A DNA stretch of 49,301 bases. It comes from Lentilactobacillus parakefiri (GTDB lineage: Bacteria > Bacillota > Bacilli > Lactobacillales > Lactobacillaceae). The notes under the pieces were generated by a model. That model saw nothing but the letters and a program-made list of their open reading frames with translations, was not told the DNA's origin and searched no databases. This document shows, piece by piece, positions 27,092 through 34,965 of this stretch. The position numbers were made by a program, and so were the translations under genes. The stretch covers positions 1-49,301 of the forward strand of contig NZ_BDGB01000104.1 of assembly GCF_002157585.1 (NCBI RefSeq), in the 5' to 3' direction. Position 1 is the stretch's first letter. Each line of letters begins with the position of its first letter.

Positions 27092-27518
27092 ATGGCTGTT
27101 GACGGATCACTTTATCATACTGAAGTTGTTAATGAACATGGATTAGTTGGTGAAAGTTTCGTTCGTGGTAACGAGGGGTTAGCTCTCGGCGTAAGCAGTT
27201 CATTGATTGATAGCCCAGGAAGTAAACCCGGAACAATTCATCGGTTTTGCTCTAAGTACCTGCTTTAACGCCACGATTGGGTTAGTTGAGCGTAGTCATA
27301 AGATTAAGCCCGACACGATTATCCATACAGCGGTAGACAATGTCAAAGACGATAAGGGCTACAAATTTATCGTTCGCTGTCAGATTTTATTCCACGACCT
27401 CGATGACCAACAGGCACAACAAATGGTCGACGAAGCCTTGGACACCTGCCCAGTTGCCAAGTTATTGAAGGCTAATGAGAACGTTACCTTTGAGGTAGTG
27501 GATCAGTTTTCATTCTAA
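27092..27518 (+). pseudogene. OsmC/Ohr-family peroxiredoxin, frameshifted by a 4-bp duplication
   Basis: OsmC/Ohr proteins reduce organic peroxides through two cysteines. Here ATG 27092 behind AGGAGG opens a frame (MAVDGSLYHTEVVNEHG) that stops early. The rest of the family sequence continues in another frame from about 27207 (NPEQFIGFALSTCFNATIG with the first Cys, and CPVAKLLKAN with the second). At the junction TTGA is tandemly duplicated (27203-27210). Removing one copy restores a single 140-residue frame reading SSLIAQEVNPEQF, the exact family length. The gene is therefore disrupted by a +4 slip, unless it is an assembly error. Both catalytic cysteines are encoded after the lesion. Confidence 0.85.
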
Positions 27519-27529
27519 TACAGAGCGCG

Positions 27530-27670
27530 ACAAGGGCTGGTTGCCCAGGTTTCTAAGAGGACTTTGATTGAAGCCCCTGGTTTTGGGGCTTTAATTAAAG
27601 TCCTCTTAGAAGTTAGGGGCAGGCCCTCAGAGCACGTTTTCACTAGAGAAAAGCAAAGCACTTTCTAGCA
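27530..27670 (+). repeat. Variable-stem hairpin repeat, unit D2
   Basis: The core stem 27553-27577 pairs with 27585-27609 (25 bp, two G-U on the plus strand) around the loop TGGTTTT. The head is CAGAGCGCGACAAGGGC and the tail AGAGCACGTTTTCACTAG. It follows the + strand osmC remnant by 12 bp. Confidence 0.8.
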
Positions 27671-27691
27671 TCAACCACAACCAAACAAAAA

Positions 27692-27727
27692 TGGGCCAAG
27701 ACATAGCTATTTGTCAGCTATGCCTTG
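27692..27727. repeat. Short perfect dyad next to repeat C
   Basis: GGGCCAAG-ACATAGCT and AGCTATG-CCTTGGCCC flank ATTTGTC, giving a stem of about 15 bp at the outer end of the element in unit C. Confidence 0.55.
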
Positions 27728-27739
27728 GCCCTTATTGAG

Positions 27740-27892
27740 TTCCACTGTTATCTAGCCAAAACGTGGAACAATCGGCTGATCCCGGCCATTTAAGCCAAGA
27801 AGCGAGCCATTCCAAAAACAGGAATAACTCGCTTCTTGGCTTAAATTCTGGGATCAAAACGCCTTGTGTGCCACTCTAATCATCATAACTTA
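27740..27892 (-). repeat. Variable-stem hairpin repeat, unit C
   Basis: On the minus strand the order is head (GGCGTTTTGATCCCAGA), a 26-bp stem (27788-27813 with 27821-27846, loop TGTTTTT), tail (GGCCGGGATCAGCCGATTGT) and CACGTTTTGGCTAGATAACA. Its two deviations from perfect pairing are G-U on the minus strand and C-A on the plus strand. It directly follows the minus-strand NlpC/P60 gene and overlaps its last codons. Confidence 0.85.
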
Positions 27893-28370
27893 AAGTAGCT
27901 GGGCGTGAAAAGCCAACCACGTGCCACCATGGGGAGTAAACTTTTTCAGTAATCACACCGCGGTTTTGGGAGTCGATCATGGTCCCGTTACCAATGTACA
28001 TCCCAACGTGTGAGATACTGTGTTTGCTGCCGCCGAAGTATACTAAATCGCCTTTTTTGATGTTACTCTTTGAAACCTTCTTGGTGCCGTTGTATTGTGC
28101 CTGGGCAGTTCTCGGAATTGATTTCTTAATGGACTTATTGTAAACGTACTTAGTGAATCCTGAGCAATCAAAGTGAGTTGGGCCAACAGCACCGTAGACA
28201 TAGCTGGCACCGAGATGCTTCTTGGCAACCTTCAGAACCTTTGAATATGACTGGTCTGAAGAACTTGCGTTAGCGGCATTAGCTGAGGTATAAGCAGATA
28301 CAGCAAATGCGAACAAGGCTGCGAGTAACAACAAGGGTTTTAAAGCTGATTTAATAATACTGTGTGACAA
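27876..28370 (-). CDS. Secreted NlpC/P60 peptidoglycan endopeptidase
   Basis: A cell-wall hydrolase of 164 residues. It has a signal peptide 1-32 (hydrophobic LLLLAALFAFAVSAYTS, ANA cleavage) and a single NlpC/P60 domain (about 42-158). The catalytic Cys is in HFDCSGFTKYVYN (about 69), the His in ISHVGMYIGNG (about 119) and a third polar residue in the SPWWHVVGFSR region. It cleaves D-Glu to diamino acid bonds in stem peptides by family knowledge. It has no separate wall-binding domain. The GH25 lysozyme gene lies 36 bp upstream on the same strand, so the two wall hydrolases may be co-expressed. Confidence 0.92.
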   Translation of the reverse strand: MSHSIIKSALKPLLLLAALFAFAVSAYTSANAANASSSDQSYSKVLKVAKKHLGASYVYGAVGPTHFDCSGFTKYVYNKSIKKSIPRTAQAQYNGTKKVSKSNIKKGDLVYFGGSKHSISHVGMYIGNGTMIDSQNRGVITEKVYSPWWHVVGFSRPATLSYDD

Positions 28371-28406
28371 GATGAGTTCTCCTTTATATTTCGTCGTTGG
28401 GTTAAA

Positions 28407-29312
28407 TTAGTCAGTTACGTATGCTTTATTAGCTGTGATGTAATTTCCGTTTGAAAGTTGGAACCGGTAAGCTCCACCATTTGAACGAGTGATTGATTTA
28501 ACTGAAAGCTTCTTGCCAGCAGTAATCTTTGAAACTCGACTCTTGAAATTGACATCCTGATATTGATAGATATTTTTGGAAGTGGTGATGGCCTTGTCAC
28601 TTGGAAGTGACGTGAAGTAAGTCGGCTTAGCTGCATCGGCAGACGTTGTTTTGAGCCATGAGTTAACCGTTGAGCTGTTAACCACTTTGCTTAAATCAAC
28701 GTTGCCACTGATACCACTTAGACGGCCGCTGGAAGTATATTGCCAAAGATCGGTTGAAACATTTGGCTTAGCGGAATAATTCGCAATCCATGAACCATCA
28801 AACTTGGAATAGTTGATTTTGTGGACGTTCACGTAGTTTTGATATGAGTAGTACACCAAAGGCTTATTGGTTAACTTTCTCATCTGTGCCAGCCAAGCGT
28901 TAACGTATGATTGTTCCGAACCCTTACCTTTTCGATGTTCATTGTCCAAAACGTAGAAACGGGCTTTGGAACTTGATCGTTTGTAAAAGTCTTTGGCTTC
29001 TTTTTTGGCATCGGCGACGCTGCTGAATTCTGCGTAACCATATTGGCCAAATGGTACTTTATATTTATATGCGCCGTTAGCGTTAATATCTTTTTGAGTA
29101 TCAATTCTGAAATCTGCGTCGCCGGTATCACCATGTTGGACCCGGATGATCGCAAATTTTAATTGCTTGGAAGCTTTGCTCCAATTGATGCTTCCCTGAT
29201 ACTGGGAAACGTCAGCAATCTTCGTCTTGGCAGCTGAGGCGTTTGTCGCAAAAGTAAATGCTGCCAGGGCACCCATTAATAGGCCGGCTATTTTTTTGAA
29301 TTTCAATGTCAT
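28407..29312 (-). CDS. Secreted GH25 lysozyme with C-terminal SH3-like domain
   Basis: A 301-residue muramidase cleaving MurNAc-GlcNAc bonds. Signal peptide 1-27 (TFATNASA). The GH25 domain spans about 30-215, with the first catalytic-site Asp in IADVSQYQGSINW (about 32-44) and the DxE-type motif YVLDNEHRKGKG (about 117-128). The region GSWIANYSAKPNVSTDLWQY is a conserved barrel strand. Residues 240-301 form an SH3-like DUF5776/SLAP-type repeat like those in the cobalamin-operon protein, probably wall binding. A GAGGAGG ribosome-binding site precedes ATG. Confidence 0.92.
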   Translation of the reverse strand: MTLKFKKIAGLLMGALAAFTFATNASAAKTKIADVSQYQGSINWSKASKQLKFAIIRVQHGDTGDADFRIDTQKDINANGAYKYKVPFGQYGYAEFSSVADAKKEAKDFYKRSSSKARFYVLDNEHRKGKGSEQSYVNAWLAQMRKLTNKPLVYYSYQNYVNVHKINYSKFDGSWIANYSAKPNVSTDLWQYTSSGRLSGISGNVDLSKVVNSSTVNSWLKTTSADAAKPTYFTSLPSDKAITTSKNIYQYQDVNFKSRVSKITAGKKLSVKSITRSNGGAYRFQLSNGNYITANKAYVTD

Positions 29313-29719
29313 GAATAGTCCTCCTCGAAAAACTTACAAGAACTATTATATGAAATGAATGCTACCAACCAGTATCAGGATTGTTTCATAAATGTTAAGA
29401 AAAATTTCACACTTTCTTCATATCTGTGTGAGTCGCGTGGGGACGGCAATGGTTGTGGTAATTTATCTTGAAAAAAGATGCTGATTTATCGGATATATTT
29501 ACCAACCAGGCGACTACACATGATAAATTCACCATAATCGGCTGCTTTGTTACAGGTTAAGGGGGTCAAGTGTAACAAAACACGCCCGTTTTTTAATAGT
29601 TCCTAAAATCAATACTTCTAATGAGTGATTTAAGAACTTCAGAAGTTATAATTAAAGATAGATTTAAGTGTCAAATCGATTTTCCGGCGCATCGGAAGTC
29701 AAATTTGAGGTGGATGAAT
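29313..29719. other. 400-bp divergent intergenic region
   Basis: It separates the divergent GH25 and YfhO genes. It contains a dyad TTTGTTAC/GTAACAAA (29546-29579) and a TATAAT near 29647 as a possible -10 box for the YfhO gene. No coding sequence is convincing: an in-frame extension of the YfhO gene to 29621 lacks a ribosome-binding site. Confidence 0.4.
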
Positions 29720-32314
29720 ATGTTGTCGCAACCTGATCGTCATAACAAACGATCCTTTTATATTTTGGCGGTGCTGATCCCAGTTTTATTGGTCAGTGCC
29801 TTATTCGTGGTGATCGGAATTGCACCGTTTGGCAGCCATAACCTGCTGGTGAGTGACTTATCGACGCAATATCTGCAGTTCTTTGCCGAATTAAAACGAC
29901 AATTGACCCATTTGAGCTTCTCCGGGTATTCCTTTCTCATGTCGATTGGGGACAGCTTGGTGCCGATCTATGCTTACTATTTGTTGAGTCCACTGAATTT
30001 GATTATTCTGTTTTTCAACAATGCCCAACTGCCCATTGCGATTGACTTGATTATTTGGATCAAGCTGATTTTATGTTCCATTTCTATGAGTGTTTTCCTG
30101 GGCAAAAAGTATCACAATTATGACTTAATGGCGGTCTATGGCGGCCTGGCATACGGCCTATGTGGTTTTGTCGCAATGTACTTTTATGATTTGATGTGGC
30201 TCGACGCCCTCATTTGGCTGCCGGTGATGGTCTATGGACTCGAAAAGGGCTATTACCATGGGAAATCAGGGCTTTATGTGATTAGTTTGATGATTATTAT
30301 TTTCACCAACTTCTACATGGGCTACATCATTTGCATCTTCAACATTCTTTACATGGCGTATTTGCTTAAAAAGAATCAGCCTTATCCACTGCCGTTTTTT
30401 CAAAGCTTGAAGGTAAGGCGAAAGCAGATCCGCTGGTTTATTTGGTATTCACTTTTGGCGGGGATGAGTGTTGCCGTGCTTCTGATTCCGACGGCCATTT
30501 CGATGATGGCAACCGGCAAGAAAGATTTGTCAGCTGCTAACTTCTTGTTTAAAGGGACGTTCGGCCTCAGTTTTCCAGTTAATCTGGGGGTTGGCGGCAA
30601 TGATTTTGCTGGGCGCCTGGTTCATAATCCGAGCTTCTTTACCGGCTCGCTGTTTATCATTGGCGTGATTGTGTACTTTTTCTCAAAAATGGTCAGTCAA
30701 AGGGATAAGCAGGCTTCGGGCATTTTGATTGGCGGAATTTTTGTTGGAATGTGGTTTCTGCCGTTGAACACCATTTGGCACATGATGCAGCAACCTGCAG
30801 GTTTCCCGTTTAGAATGGTTTTCCTATTTAGCTTTGCGATTATTATGGTGACTTATGAGGGCTACCTGCAGGGCACTTTTAGTGACGAGAGACTGTTAAT
30901 TCGCTCCGCCGTTGGTCTGGGCATTGCCATTTTGATTGGTTATGTCCTTGCTAACCTTGAAGGACGAAAATTGATGGAATTTCGCTTTGATATTCCCCAA
31001 CTGTCCGTCCGTAATATTATTTTTGGCTTTGTGGTTGGATTCATTTTTCTGACAACCATTACTTTGATTGGTGTCGGTAAGCAGCGCCCGATTAGCCGGA
31101 TCTTTTTGGGGATTATCTTGGCATTTGAACTAGGTCTGAATTTTATGATTGCGACTGAGGGTGCCCCCCTTGGCAACCAAAGAAACTTTGAACGAACCTA
31201 CGCCAAATCGGCTCAGTTAATTGGAAGCGTAGAGAAGCGGTATCAATCAAATGACGGGTTCTATCGATTCTTGATTATTGATAAACCATTCCGTGATTTA
31301 TTTAAGGTTCCCTATAGCGGTTATAATGACTCGTTTTTATATCGCAACCATGGGATCAGTTCCTATAGTTCGACCTTAAATGCCCACACTCATCACGTTT
31401 TGGGTGATCTGGGGTTTTCGACCCGAAATATCCGGCGAATTGACATGCTTGGAGGAACGGCAATTACCGACTATTTCTTTGGTCTAAAGTATTACGACGT
31501 TTTGGGGGATTACGGCAATCATTTGACGATTCGAAAGCGGACGTCTGGTCTGGGCTTCATGGCAAATCGACAGATTGAACATCTTAAATTGAAACAAAAC
31601 CACGCTTTTGATAACTTAAACTATTTTGTTCAGGCAACTGCCGGTAATCAGCGCCAATACGTGTTCGCTCCGACGCCAATTAGCAGTGCCAGATTCGTTC
31701 ATCGTGACTTTTTTGAGTATAAAGTGAAGTTTTGTGCCAATACCACTGGTCCTCACTATTTGTACATTCCCAAGGTGAGGTTAATCAATATTGCATTTTA
31801 CATTAATGGCCAGAAGCTTTCTAAATTGTACAGTGGGCTGGGGACTGAAATGATTCCGCTGGGGAATATGCAGAAAGGCCAAGTGTTAACATTGACGATT
31901 TATTCTCAAAAGGAACTGCATCACGTTGCCGATGATCTTGGTGGGATTGATCTTGCTAAACTCAGACGGGTCGAAGATTATCAGGACAAGCATAAGTTTA
32001 AGTTGCAGCGTCCAAGCCAACTTAACGAACATGGCGCTCATTTCAAAGGACACCTGAAGGTCGGTCGTCGAGCTCAAACCCTCGTGTTGACTATTCCGTA
32101 TGATCAGGGGTGGCAGGCAAAGGTTGACGGCCAACCTCAGGCAATCAAGAAGGTTGCTGGCGGATTAGTCGGTGTTCGATTGACCCCGGGAGAACATCAA
32201 GTTGCTTTTAACTATCATATTAGGGGACTATTAGCTGGAATAATAATCACCATTACTGGTCTGTTGGGACTTGTAGTGACCGCGCTGTGGCGACGATTCA
32301 AACTGCATATGTAA
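29720..32314 (+). CDS. yfhO: YfhO-family membrane glycosylation protein
   Basis: A large polytopic membrane protein of about 864 residues. The N-terminal half holds about 11-13 TM helices with the GT-C-like early loop motif LLVSDLSTQYLQFFAELKRQ and SFLMSIGDSLVPIYAYY. The C-terminal part is an extracytoplasmic beta-rich domain with the YfhO marks TIPYDQGWQAKVDGQ and GLVGVRLTPGEHQVAFNYH, followed by a last TM helix. YfhO proteins are linked to glycosylation of lipoteichoic acid or other wall polymers. ATG 29720 is preferred because GAGG lies 9 bp before it. It is divergent from the GH25 gene and probably monocistronic. Confidence 0.9.
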   Translation: MLSQPDRHNKRSFYILAVLIPVLLVSALFVVIGIAPFGSHNLLVSDLSTQYLQFFAELKRQLTHLSFSGYSFLMSIGDSLVPIYAYYLLSPLNLIILFFNNAQLPIAIDLIIWIKLILCSISMSVFLGKKYHNYDLMAVYGGLAYGLCGFVAMYFYDLMWLDALIWLPVMVYGLEKGYYHGKSGLYVISLMIIIFTNFYMGYIICIFNILYMAYLLKKNQPYPLPFFQSLKVRRKQIRWFIWYSLLAGMSVAVLLIPTAISMMATGKKDLSAANFLFKGTFGLSFPVNLGVGGNDFAGRLVHNPSFFTGSLFIIGVIVYFFSKMVSQRDKQASGILIGGIFVGMWFLPLNTIWHMMQQPAGFPFRMVFLFSFAIIMVTYEGYLQGTFSDERLLIRSAVGLGIAILIGYVLANLEGRKLMEFRFDIPQLSVRNIIFGFVVGFIFLTTITLIGVGKQRPISRIFLGIILAFELGLNFMIATEGAPLGNQRNFERTYAKSAQLIGSVEKRYQSNDGFYRFLIIDKPFRDLFKVPYSGYNDSFLYRNHGISSYSSTLNAHTHHVLGDLGFSTRNIRRIDMLGGTAITDYFFGLKYYDVLGDYGNHLTIRKRTSGLGFMANRQIEHLKLKQNHAFDNLNYFVQATAGNQRQYVFAPTPISSARFVHRDFFEYKVKFCANTTGPHYLYIPKVRLINIAFYINGQKLSKLYSGLGTEMIPLGNMQKGQVLTLTIYSQKELHHVADDLGGIDLAKLRRVEDYQDKHKFKLQRPSQLNEHGAHFKGHLKVGRRAQTLVLTIPYDQGWQAKVDGQPQAIKKVAGGLVGVRLTPGEHQVAFNYHIRGLLAGIIITITGLLGLVVTALWRRFKLHM

Positions 32315-32372
32315 AATATTTTCAATTGGGTGCCTATCGGTGAATGCGTCTGTTTAAAAATGTTTTCATGTT

Positions 32373-32406
32373 AAAGCCCAGTATATCAGTACACGGAAAG
32401 GGCTTT
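32373..32406 (+). terminator. Weak terminator candidate after yfhO
   Basis: AAAGCCC (32373-32379) pairs with GGGCTTT (32400-32406) around a 20-nt loop. There is no T-run, so it is uncertain. Confidence 0.35.
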
Positions 32407-32459
32407 CATCATATTTTTAAACGAGATTCGACTTTTTTGAAAATAATTATCAATAATGC

Positions 32460-32488
32460 TTGCGAAAATTCTTTTCAAAATATATAAT
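32460..32488 (+). promoter_or_regulatory. Promoter of gnd
   Basis: TTGCGA (32460-32465) and a perfect TATAAT (32483-32488) are 17 bp apart, about 55 bp before the gnd start. Confidence 0.7.
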
Positions 32489-32542
32489 AAGTTCGTAGAC
32501 AAGTAACTAACTAATATATAAGACGAAAGAGGTACAATACTT

Positions 32543-33445
32543 ATGCAAATTGGTATGATTGGTCTCGGAAAAATGGGCCTTAACCTGGTTAAGAACATGA
32601 TCCGTAACGGTAACGAAGTTGTTGCATTTGATTTGGACGAAGCAAACATCAAGTTGGCTCAAGAAGCTGGTGCAACGCCTGCTTCAAGCAACGCTGATCT
32701 TGTCAGCAAGTTGGACGCACCCCGCACTGTTTGGATCATGGTTCCAGCAGGCAAGCCCACTGACTCAACTGTTACTGAATTAGTTGGCCTTCTTTCAAAG
32801 GGTGATTACCTGATCGATGGTGGTAACTCATTCTATCAAGACTCAATTCGCCATGGTAAGATTGCTGAAGACAAAGACATTAACTTCTTCGATTGTGGTA
32901 CTTCAGGTGGTAAGAACGGTGCCCTTAATGGTGGTAACTTCATGATTGGCGGTACCAGTGCTGAAGCATTTGAACACATCAAGCCATTATTCGAAGGAAT
33001 TTCACAAAAGGATGGTTACCTTTACACTGGTAAGCCAGGTTCAGGTCACTACTTGAAGATGGTTCATAACGGTATCGAATACGGGATGATGGAAGCCATC
33101 GGTGAAGGCTACGACGTCTTGGACCACAGCCCATATGACTACGACAACGAAGCCGTTGCTAAAGTTTGGGTTAACGGATCAGTTATCCGTGGCTGGCTCA
33201 TGGAATTGGCACAAGAAGCATTTGCCAACGATGCTAACCTGGACCAAATTTCAGGTAAGATGTTCTCATCAGGTGAAGGTAAGTGGACTGTTCAAGAAGC
33301 CCTCAAGCAAGGCATCCCAGTTCCAGTTATCACCGATTCATTGTTCGCACGTAACCGTTCAATGGAACAAGATACATTCACAGGTAAAGTCGTATCAGCA
33401 TTGCGTCACGGATTCGGTGGCCATGCGATGGATATGAAAAAGTAA
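32543..33445 (+). CDS. gnd: 6-phosphogluconate dehydrogenase, decarboxylating (short, YqeC type)
   Basis: It oxidises 6-phosphogluconate to ribulose 5-phosphate with CO2 release, feeding the phosphoketolase pathway together with xfp. The 300-residue form is the short type of Gram-positives. The Rossmann motif GLGKMGLNLVKNM is at 7-19, and CGTSGGKNGALNGGNFMIGG and SGHYLKMVHNGIEYG carry the catalytic Lys and substrate loop. Optimal codon use indicates high expression. It has its own promoter. The 3' side is followed by four hairpin repeats in tandem. Confidence 0.95.
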   Translation: MQIGMIGLGKMGLNLVKNMIRNGNEVVAFDLDEANIKLAQEAGATPASSNADLVSKLDAPRTVWIMVPAGKPTDSTVTELVGLLSKGDYLIDGGNSFYQDSIRHGKIAEDKDINFFDCGTSGGKNGALNGGNFMIGGTSAEAFEHIKPLFEGISQKDGYLYTGKPGSGHYLKMVHNGIEYGMMEAIGEGYDVLDHSPYDYDNEAVAKVWVNGSVIRGWLMELAQEAFANDANLDQISGKMFSSGEGKWTVQEALKQGIPVPVITDSLFARNRSMEQDTFTGKVVSALRHGFGGHAMDMKK

Positions 33446-33582
33446 GAGTGCTCTTCAAGCCGGTTAGCTTTTGAGCATTAACGGAATAACGGGTAGTAAT
33501 GTGCGGGTTGTGCACGTTACTACCCGTTATTCCGTTAAGCGGAGAAAGCTGGCTTGAATAGCACGTTTCCGCTAGATAATAG
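33446..33582 (+). repeat. Variable-stem hairpin repeat, unit E1
   Basis: A nested structure. The outer stem GTGCTCTTCAAGCC (33448-33461) pairs with GGCTTGAATAGCAC (33551-33564). The inner stem is a perfect 21 bp (33479-33499 with 33517-33537). The tail is GCACGTTTCCGCTAGATAAT. It begins directly after the gnd stop. Confidence 0.8.
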
Positions 33583-33594
33583 TAGTACCACAGG

Positions 33595-33710
33595 CCTGGT
33601 GCGTAAGTAGAGAGTGGGTATTGATGGACGTATTTTGTTCATTAATACCCACTCTCTACTTACGTGTTAAGGCTCAGGGTCATCGGAACGTGTTTCTGCT
33701 AGGTAATATT
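33595..33710 (+). repeat. Variable-stem hairpin repeat, unit E2
   Basis: The 21-bp perfect stem (33602-33622 with 33644-33664) extends with one G-U pair toward the loop. The tail AACGTGTTTCTGCTAGGTAA resembles that of E1. The stem sequence is unrelated to E1. Confidence 0.8.
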
Positions 33711-33718
33711 GAAAATAC

Positions 33719-33828
33719 TAGTGTATAAGGAGAGAAGGTCAATGATCAACTTGTTCATCGTTGGCCTTTTCTTCTTATACGTTAGGGGTTGGGCTGCAGG
33801 CGCACGTTTCCACTAGGTAGTAGTAAAA
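33719..33828 (+). repeat. Variable-stem hairpin repeat, unit E3
   Basis: The stem 33723-33748 pairs with 33753-33780. All four deviations within it are G-U pairs on the plus strand. The tail is GCGCACGTTTCCACTAGGTA. Confidence 0.75.
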
Positions 33829-33830
33829 CA

Positions 33831-33895
33831 AGAATAACGGGTAGTAATGTGCGGGTTGTGCACATTGCTACCCGTTATTTGGTTAAGCGGAGATC
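33831..33895 (+). repeat. Variable-stem hairpin repeat, unit E4 (partial copy of E1)
   Basis: The stem AATAACGGGTAGTAATGTGC (33833-33852) pairs with 33860-33879 with one U-G. The same stem sequence and the following GTTAAGCGGAGA occur in E1, so this unit is a partial duplication. It ends before the convergent AraC gene. Confidence 0.75.
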
Positions 33896-33971
33896 ACAAG
33901 AGGAGTATTTGCAGGAAGCCAAATGTTTCGATGTGTTGTTGGCAGACGTTTTCAGAATAGAGAATTCGAGT

Positions 33972-34814
33972 TTATTTTCGATACTTCTTTTTATACTTTC
34001 CGGGCGAAATCCCGACAATAGTGTTGAATGTTCGAATAAAGTTGCTGTAATGTCTGAATCCGGACTTTTCACACACCAGCGTTACACTCTTACCGCTGCG
34101 CAAAAGTTGTTTTGCAAGTTCAATGCGTTTTTCAACGACATATCGGTGAATTGACAAGCCAGTGTACTTTTTAAATGTGCGGTCGAGGTAATTTGGGTTC
34201 ATAAAAAATTGATCGGCAAATGCAGCCAAGCTTAGATTGTTAGCTAAGTTCTCGTCTATAAAAGATGTTACTTCTTCCAAAAATGGTGGCATCACATTTT
34301 TGGGCTGATTTTTAATAGGTCGAACTTTATTTGCAAGTAGCAAAATTTGGGACAGCAGGATTCTTGTTTTGACGTCATCACCATACTCATTCTTGTCCAA
34401 TGTCGGAATAAGCTGGTCACAAAAACCAATATAATCGTCAATAAAGTCCTGAGTTGGATTAAGAATATTCACGTCTTCAGATTTATTAGTTTTAAAACAA
34501 TCAAGCAAATTAGTGTTTGGAGTTGATAGTTCATTAATCAAACTGACTTTGATGTTCAGAAAAATTCGTTCATAAGGATCTGCATTTTTTGTTACCACGC
34601 GGTGCCAGACACCATTTGGAATTGCAATCAGATAACCTGGCTTTATGGGAAATGCTTTGTGGGGGGTATAGAACGTGACATCACCTGAAATGAACAGGAT
34701 TAGTTCAATATGGTCAGTGTGCTGATGAAAGGGGCTGTCGTGATGACGGCTCCGGTTGTGTGAACAGACAACATCTGTTGGGAGAGTTCCATCTAAGGGT
34801 AAATCTATGATCAT
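33972..34814 (-). CDS. AraC-family transcriptional regulator with N-terminal cupin
   Basis: A 280-residue regulator. The N-terminal AraC-type cupin (about 10-130; HHDSPFHQHTDHIELILFIS with several His, PGYLIAIPNGVWHRV) is for effector sensing. The C-terminal double helix-turn-helix spans about 178-280 (LSLAAFADQFFMNPNYLDRT, then KSGFRHYSNFIRTFNTIVGI and the closing SPGKYKK). It is divergent from the SGNH/GH115 operon and very probably controls it. The shared 68-bp box at 34829 lies in the intergenic region. The usual role is sugar-dependent activation; the ligand is inferred to be a glucuronide or related sugar. Confidence 0.92.
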   Translation of the reverse strand: MIIDLPLDGTLPTDVVCSHNRSRHHDSPFHQHTDHIELILFISGDVTFYTPHKAFPIKPGYLIAIPNGVWHRVVTKNADPYERIFLNIKVSLINELSTPNTNLLDCFKTNKSEDVNILNPTQDFIDDYIGFCDQLIPTLDKNEYGDDVKTRILLSQILLLANKVRPIKNQPKNVMPPFLEEVTSFIDENLANNLSLAAFADQFFMNPNYLDRTFKKYTGLSIHRYVVEKRIELAKQLLRSGKSVTLVCEKSGFRHYSNFIRTFNTIVGISPGKYKKKYRK

Positions 34815-34828
34815 ATATGTTACCTGCC

Positions 34829-34897
34829 TTTTTGCAATCTTTTTGTCAAATTAAGCAAAGAATATGCGTTATTAAGCGTTTACAATTGCCATTGTAC
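34829..34897. promoter_or_regulatory. Island regulatory box, copy 1 (with cre and dyads)
   Basis: It shares about 85% of 68 positions with copy 2 at 35691, in the order TTTTTGCAAT, TGTCAAA, GCAAAGAAT, AAGCGTTTACAATT and TTGTA. A cre-like site (34871-34884; TGTAAACGCTTAAT on the minus strand, 13/14 of consensus) and the dyad TACAAT-N4-ATTGTA lie inside. It sits between the divergent AraC and SGNH genes. Confidence 0.7.
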
Positions 34898-34965
34898 AGG
34901 ACTTTTGCTGATAAGTAAATGTAATATGCTAGTTATCAGTGGTTAATAAAAGAGGAGATGCAACA

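Noticed and set aside
33446-33895. The tandem repeats behind gnd as a CRISPR array
   Set aside because: Units are palindromic with variable stems and unequal length; there is no constant repeat of 24-37 bp with regular spacers and no cas gene.
33789-34154. Plus-strand reading frame of 121 codons overlapping repeat E4 and the AraC gene
   Set aside because: It lies antisense to the clear AraC helix-turn-helix and over a repeat, with no ribosome-binding site.
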